The notes beneath the pieces were generated by a model, which saw only the letters and a program-made list of their open reading frames with translations, was not told where the DNA came from and did no database searches. The translations under genes and the position numbers were made by a program. A stretch of DNA of 64,000 nt, from assembly GCF_017562075.2 (NCBI RefSeq), contig NC_054082.1, forward strand, positions 35,727,648 through 35,791,647, in the 5' to 3' direction. The stretch comes from Anopheles merus (taxonomy: Eukaryota; Arthropoda; Insecta; Diptera; Culicidae). This document shows, in pieces, positions 62,678 through 64,000 of the stretch (the first letter of the stretch is position 1; each line of letters begins with the position of its first letter).

Positions 62678-64000
62678 CTTGAAACTCTTTTCTCATCGAT
62701 CCAATTGCTTTCGTAATTCCTGCTACGATCAAAGCATACTCAAGTTGTATGGGAGATCAAATTAAAATCAAACACTCAACTACAGACACGGATATCCAGC
62801 GGTGACCGCTTAATGTGGGAAACCTTTAGATATTTCTGCTCATCTGTTGGCTTTGATTGCTTTCTGGACAGTTGAATACATTTCTGACAGCTGAATGAGA
62901 ATAGTTTGAACAGGACCATGGCCCAAATATAAGCTTGATATGTTATACGGTTTAGAAAACCAAGCGTTAATGTCAACCAAAGTGTAAAGTCATTAATAAC
63001 AATAGGCTGGACTGGTTCTTCGTGTGCGTATTAAACAGCCTAAGCCGAAGACCATCAGTATCAAAAATAAATAAAACGATTGTGTTTCGTTTTTCGTGAG
63101 TTCTTGTGATATTAGTCAGATTTTTTGCACTAGTATAGCCAGAAAACATCCTCCATGAAATGGGAAGATGAGTAATGTATGGTTTAATAAAAAGGTCTAG
63201 AAGGCCGCAAAGTCTGCAAAAATCTCGTTTAATGCATTAGCATTCATTGAGTGTCCGAGCTAGGAAGGCTAACACTGTATGTAGGTTAATTTAAGGTAAT
63301 AAAACAAAAGCCATCGAAAAGGTGCTAGAATTGGAACATGTTACAATTGCAGAGCATAGAATAGACGCATTTCATTAAACAAAAATATACATTCGATGCT
63401 TCAACTACAAAACTGCACCACTCAGGTGCAGAAGTGTTATTAAAAATGACACGTGCACTCCAAATTTCCCGCCACTGTTCATCTCGCAGCGGAATCTTAA
63501 CCGACTGTGCTTGTGCAAAGCTGGTAAGATCCGTTGCTGGCGTTGGACCCCGTGCGGTGCACCTTTCGAAATGAGTCAGGGTCGTTCATTTCGGGAGGTG
63601 GACAGCTTTCAAAACAATGGTCCAGTGCTAAAACGGCGTTTCACGGTTTGTTTTCGCTTGCACGGTGGCGCATTCTTTGCTTCTCAACCGCTTCCCCCCT
63701 CCTCCCGGTTTCCCTTTCTCTTTCGCCCACCGCTTGCCCACCACTCGGTACCACTCGACATCCGTACAAGTGTTTTGTGCCGAATGGACAAACAAATGTG
63801 GTGCGCGCCCGTCCAGCATCATCAGCATTATTTTTCGCCGTTTCGCTTGCAACCGAAAGGCCGCAACGAAAGCATCCCGGCTTAACACAACCACACACAC
63901 ACGCGCGCGCTCGTTGCACCCTTTGGCTGCCGATGGCCAGCGCCGAGGTGACTTGCAAAAGTCGCCACTTCTCCCGCGCCGCGCCCGGCAACGGTGTGAG
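62678..64000. other. Noncoding, AT-rich then GC-rich end of the window
   Basis: From 62.7 to about 63.45 kb the DNA is AT-rich without open frames of note; from 63.5 kb it becomes GC-richer with longer but unremarkable open frames on both strands. A CA tract followed by CGCG alternation lies at 63891-63909. I see no gene or RNA feature that can be supported. Confidence 0.4.

Overview
The window is animal nuclear DNA, almost certainly from a mosquito and most likely an Anopheles. I infer this from spliced genes with short introns (mostly 76-136 bp), many long dinucleotide microsatellites, a takeout/JHBP-family gene (a family confined to insects and close relatives), an E2F gene with a Drosophila-like layout, and small hAT-like and mariner-like elements. 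There is no prokaryotic or viral gene content.

Four protein-coding genes can be supported. (1) On the + strand, 1008-4823, six coding exons give an 816-residue E2F1-type transcription factor. (2) On the - strand, 18371 down to 10055, eight coding exons give a 2059-residue type II membrane protein: cytoplasmic tail, transmembrane segment, SEA domain, EGF-like domain, Glu-Pro and mucin stalk, five LDLa modules, an SRCR module and a trypsin-fold domain that has lost its catalytic His and Ser. (3) On the - strand, 53259 down to 50459, seven exons give a 522-residue major facilitator transporter of the SLC18B1 type. (4) On the - strand, 59654 down to 58795, the last three exons of a takeout/JHBP-family secreted lipid-binding protein are present; its signal-peptide exon was not found. 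In genes 1-3 the exon phases add up to one uninterrupted frame.

Layout: 1-1007 is the E2F leader. 1008-4823 is E2F coding sequence and introns. 4824-10054 is the convergent 3' region shared by E2F and the SEA/LDLa gene. 10055-18506 holds the SEA/LDLa gene. 18507 to about 22400 is probably its 5' intron and promoter area. About 22.4-50.4 kb is gene-poor, with microsatellites, a 638-bp hAT-like element at 29832-30469 and an AT-rich block at about 48.36-49.08 kb. 50459-53259 is the transporter. 53.3-58.8 kb has no supported gene. 58795-59654 is the takeout-family gene. The remainder is noncoding, with a 241-bp mariner-like element at 62435-62675.

The genes do not form an evident pathway; they are neighbours with unrelated roles (cell-cycle transcription, epithelial or basal-surface adhesion or scaffolding, vesicular transport, ligand carriage). 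The most unusual object is the membrane-tethered, mucin-stalked pseudoprotease, which combines a canonical SEA self-cleavage sequence, a furin-type site and a dead protease domain. I saw no CRISPR array, no rRNA or tRNA gene and no sign of a prokaryote-like gene system.
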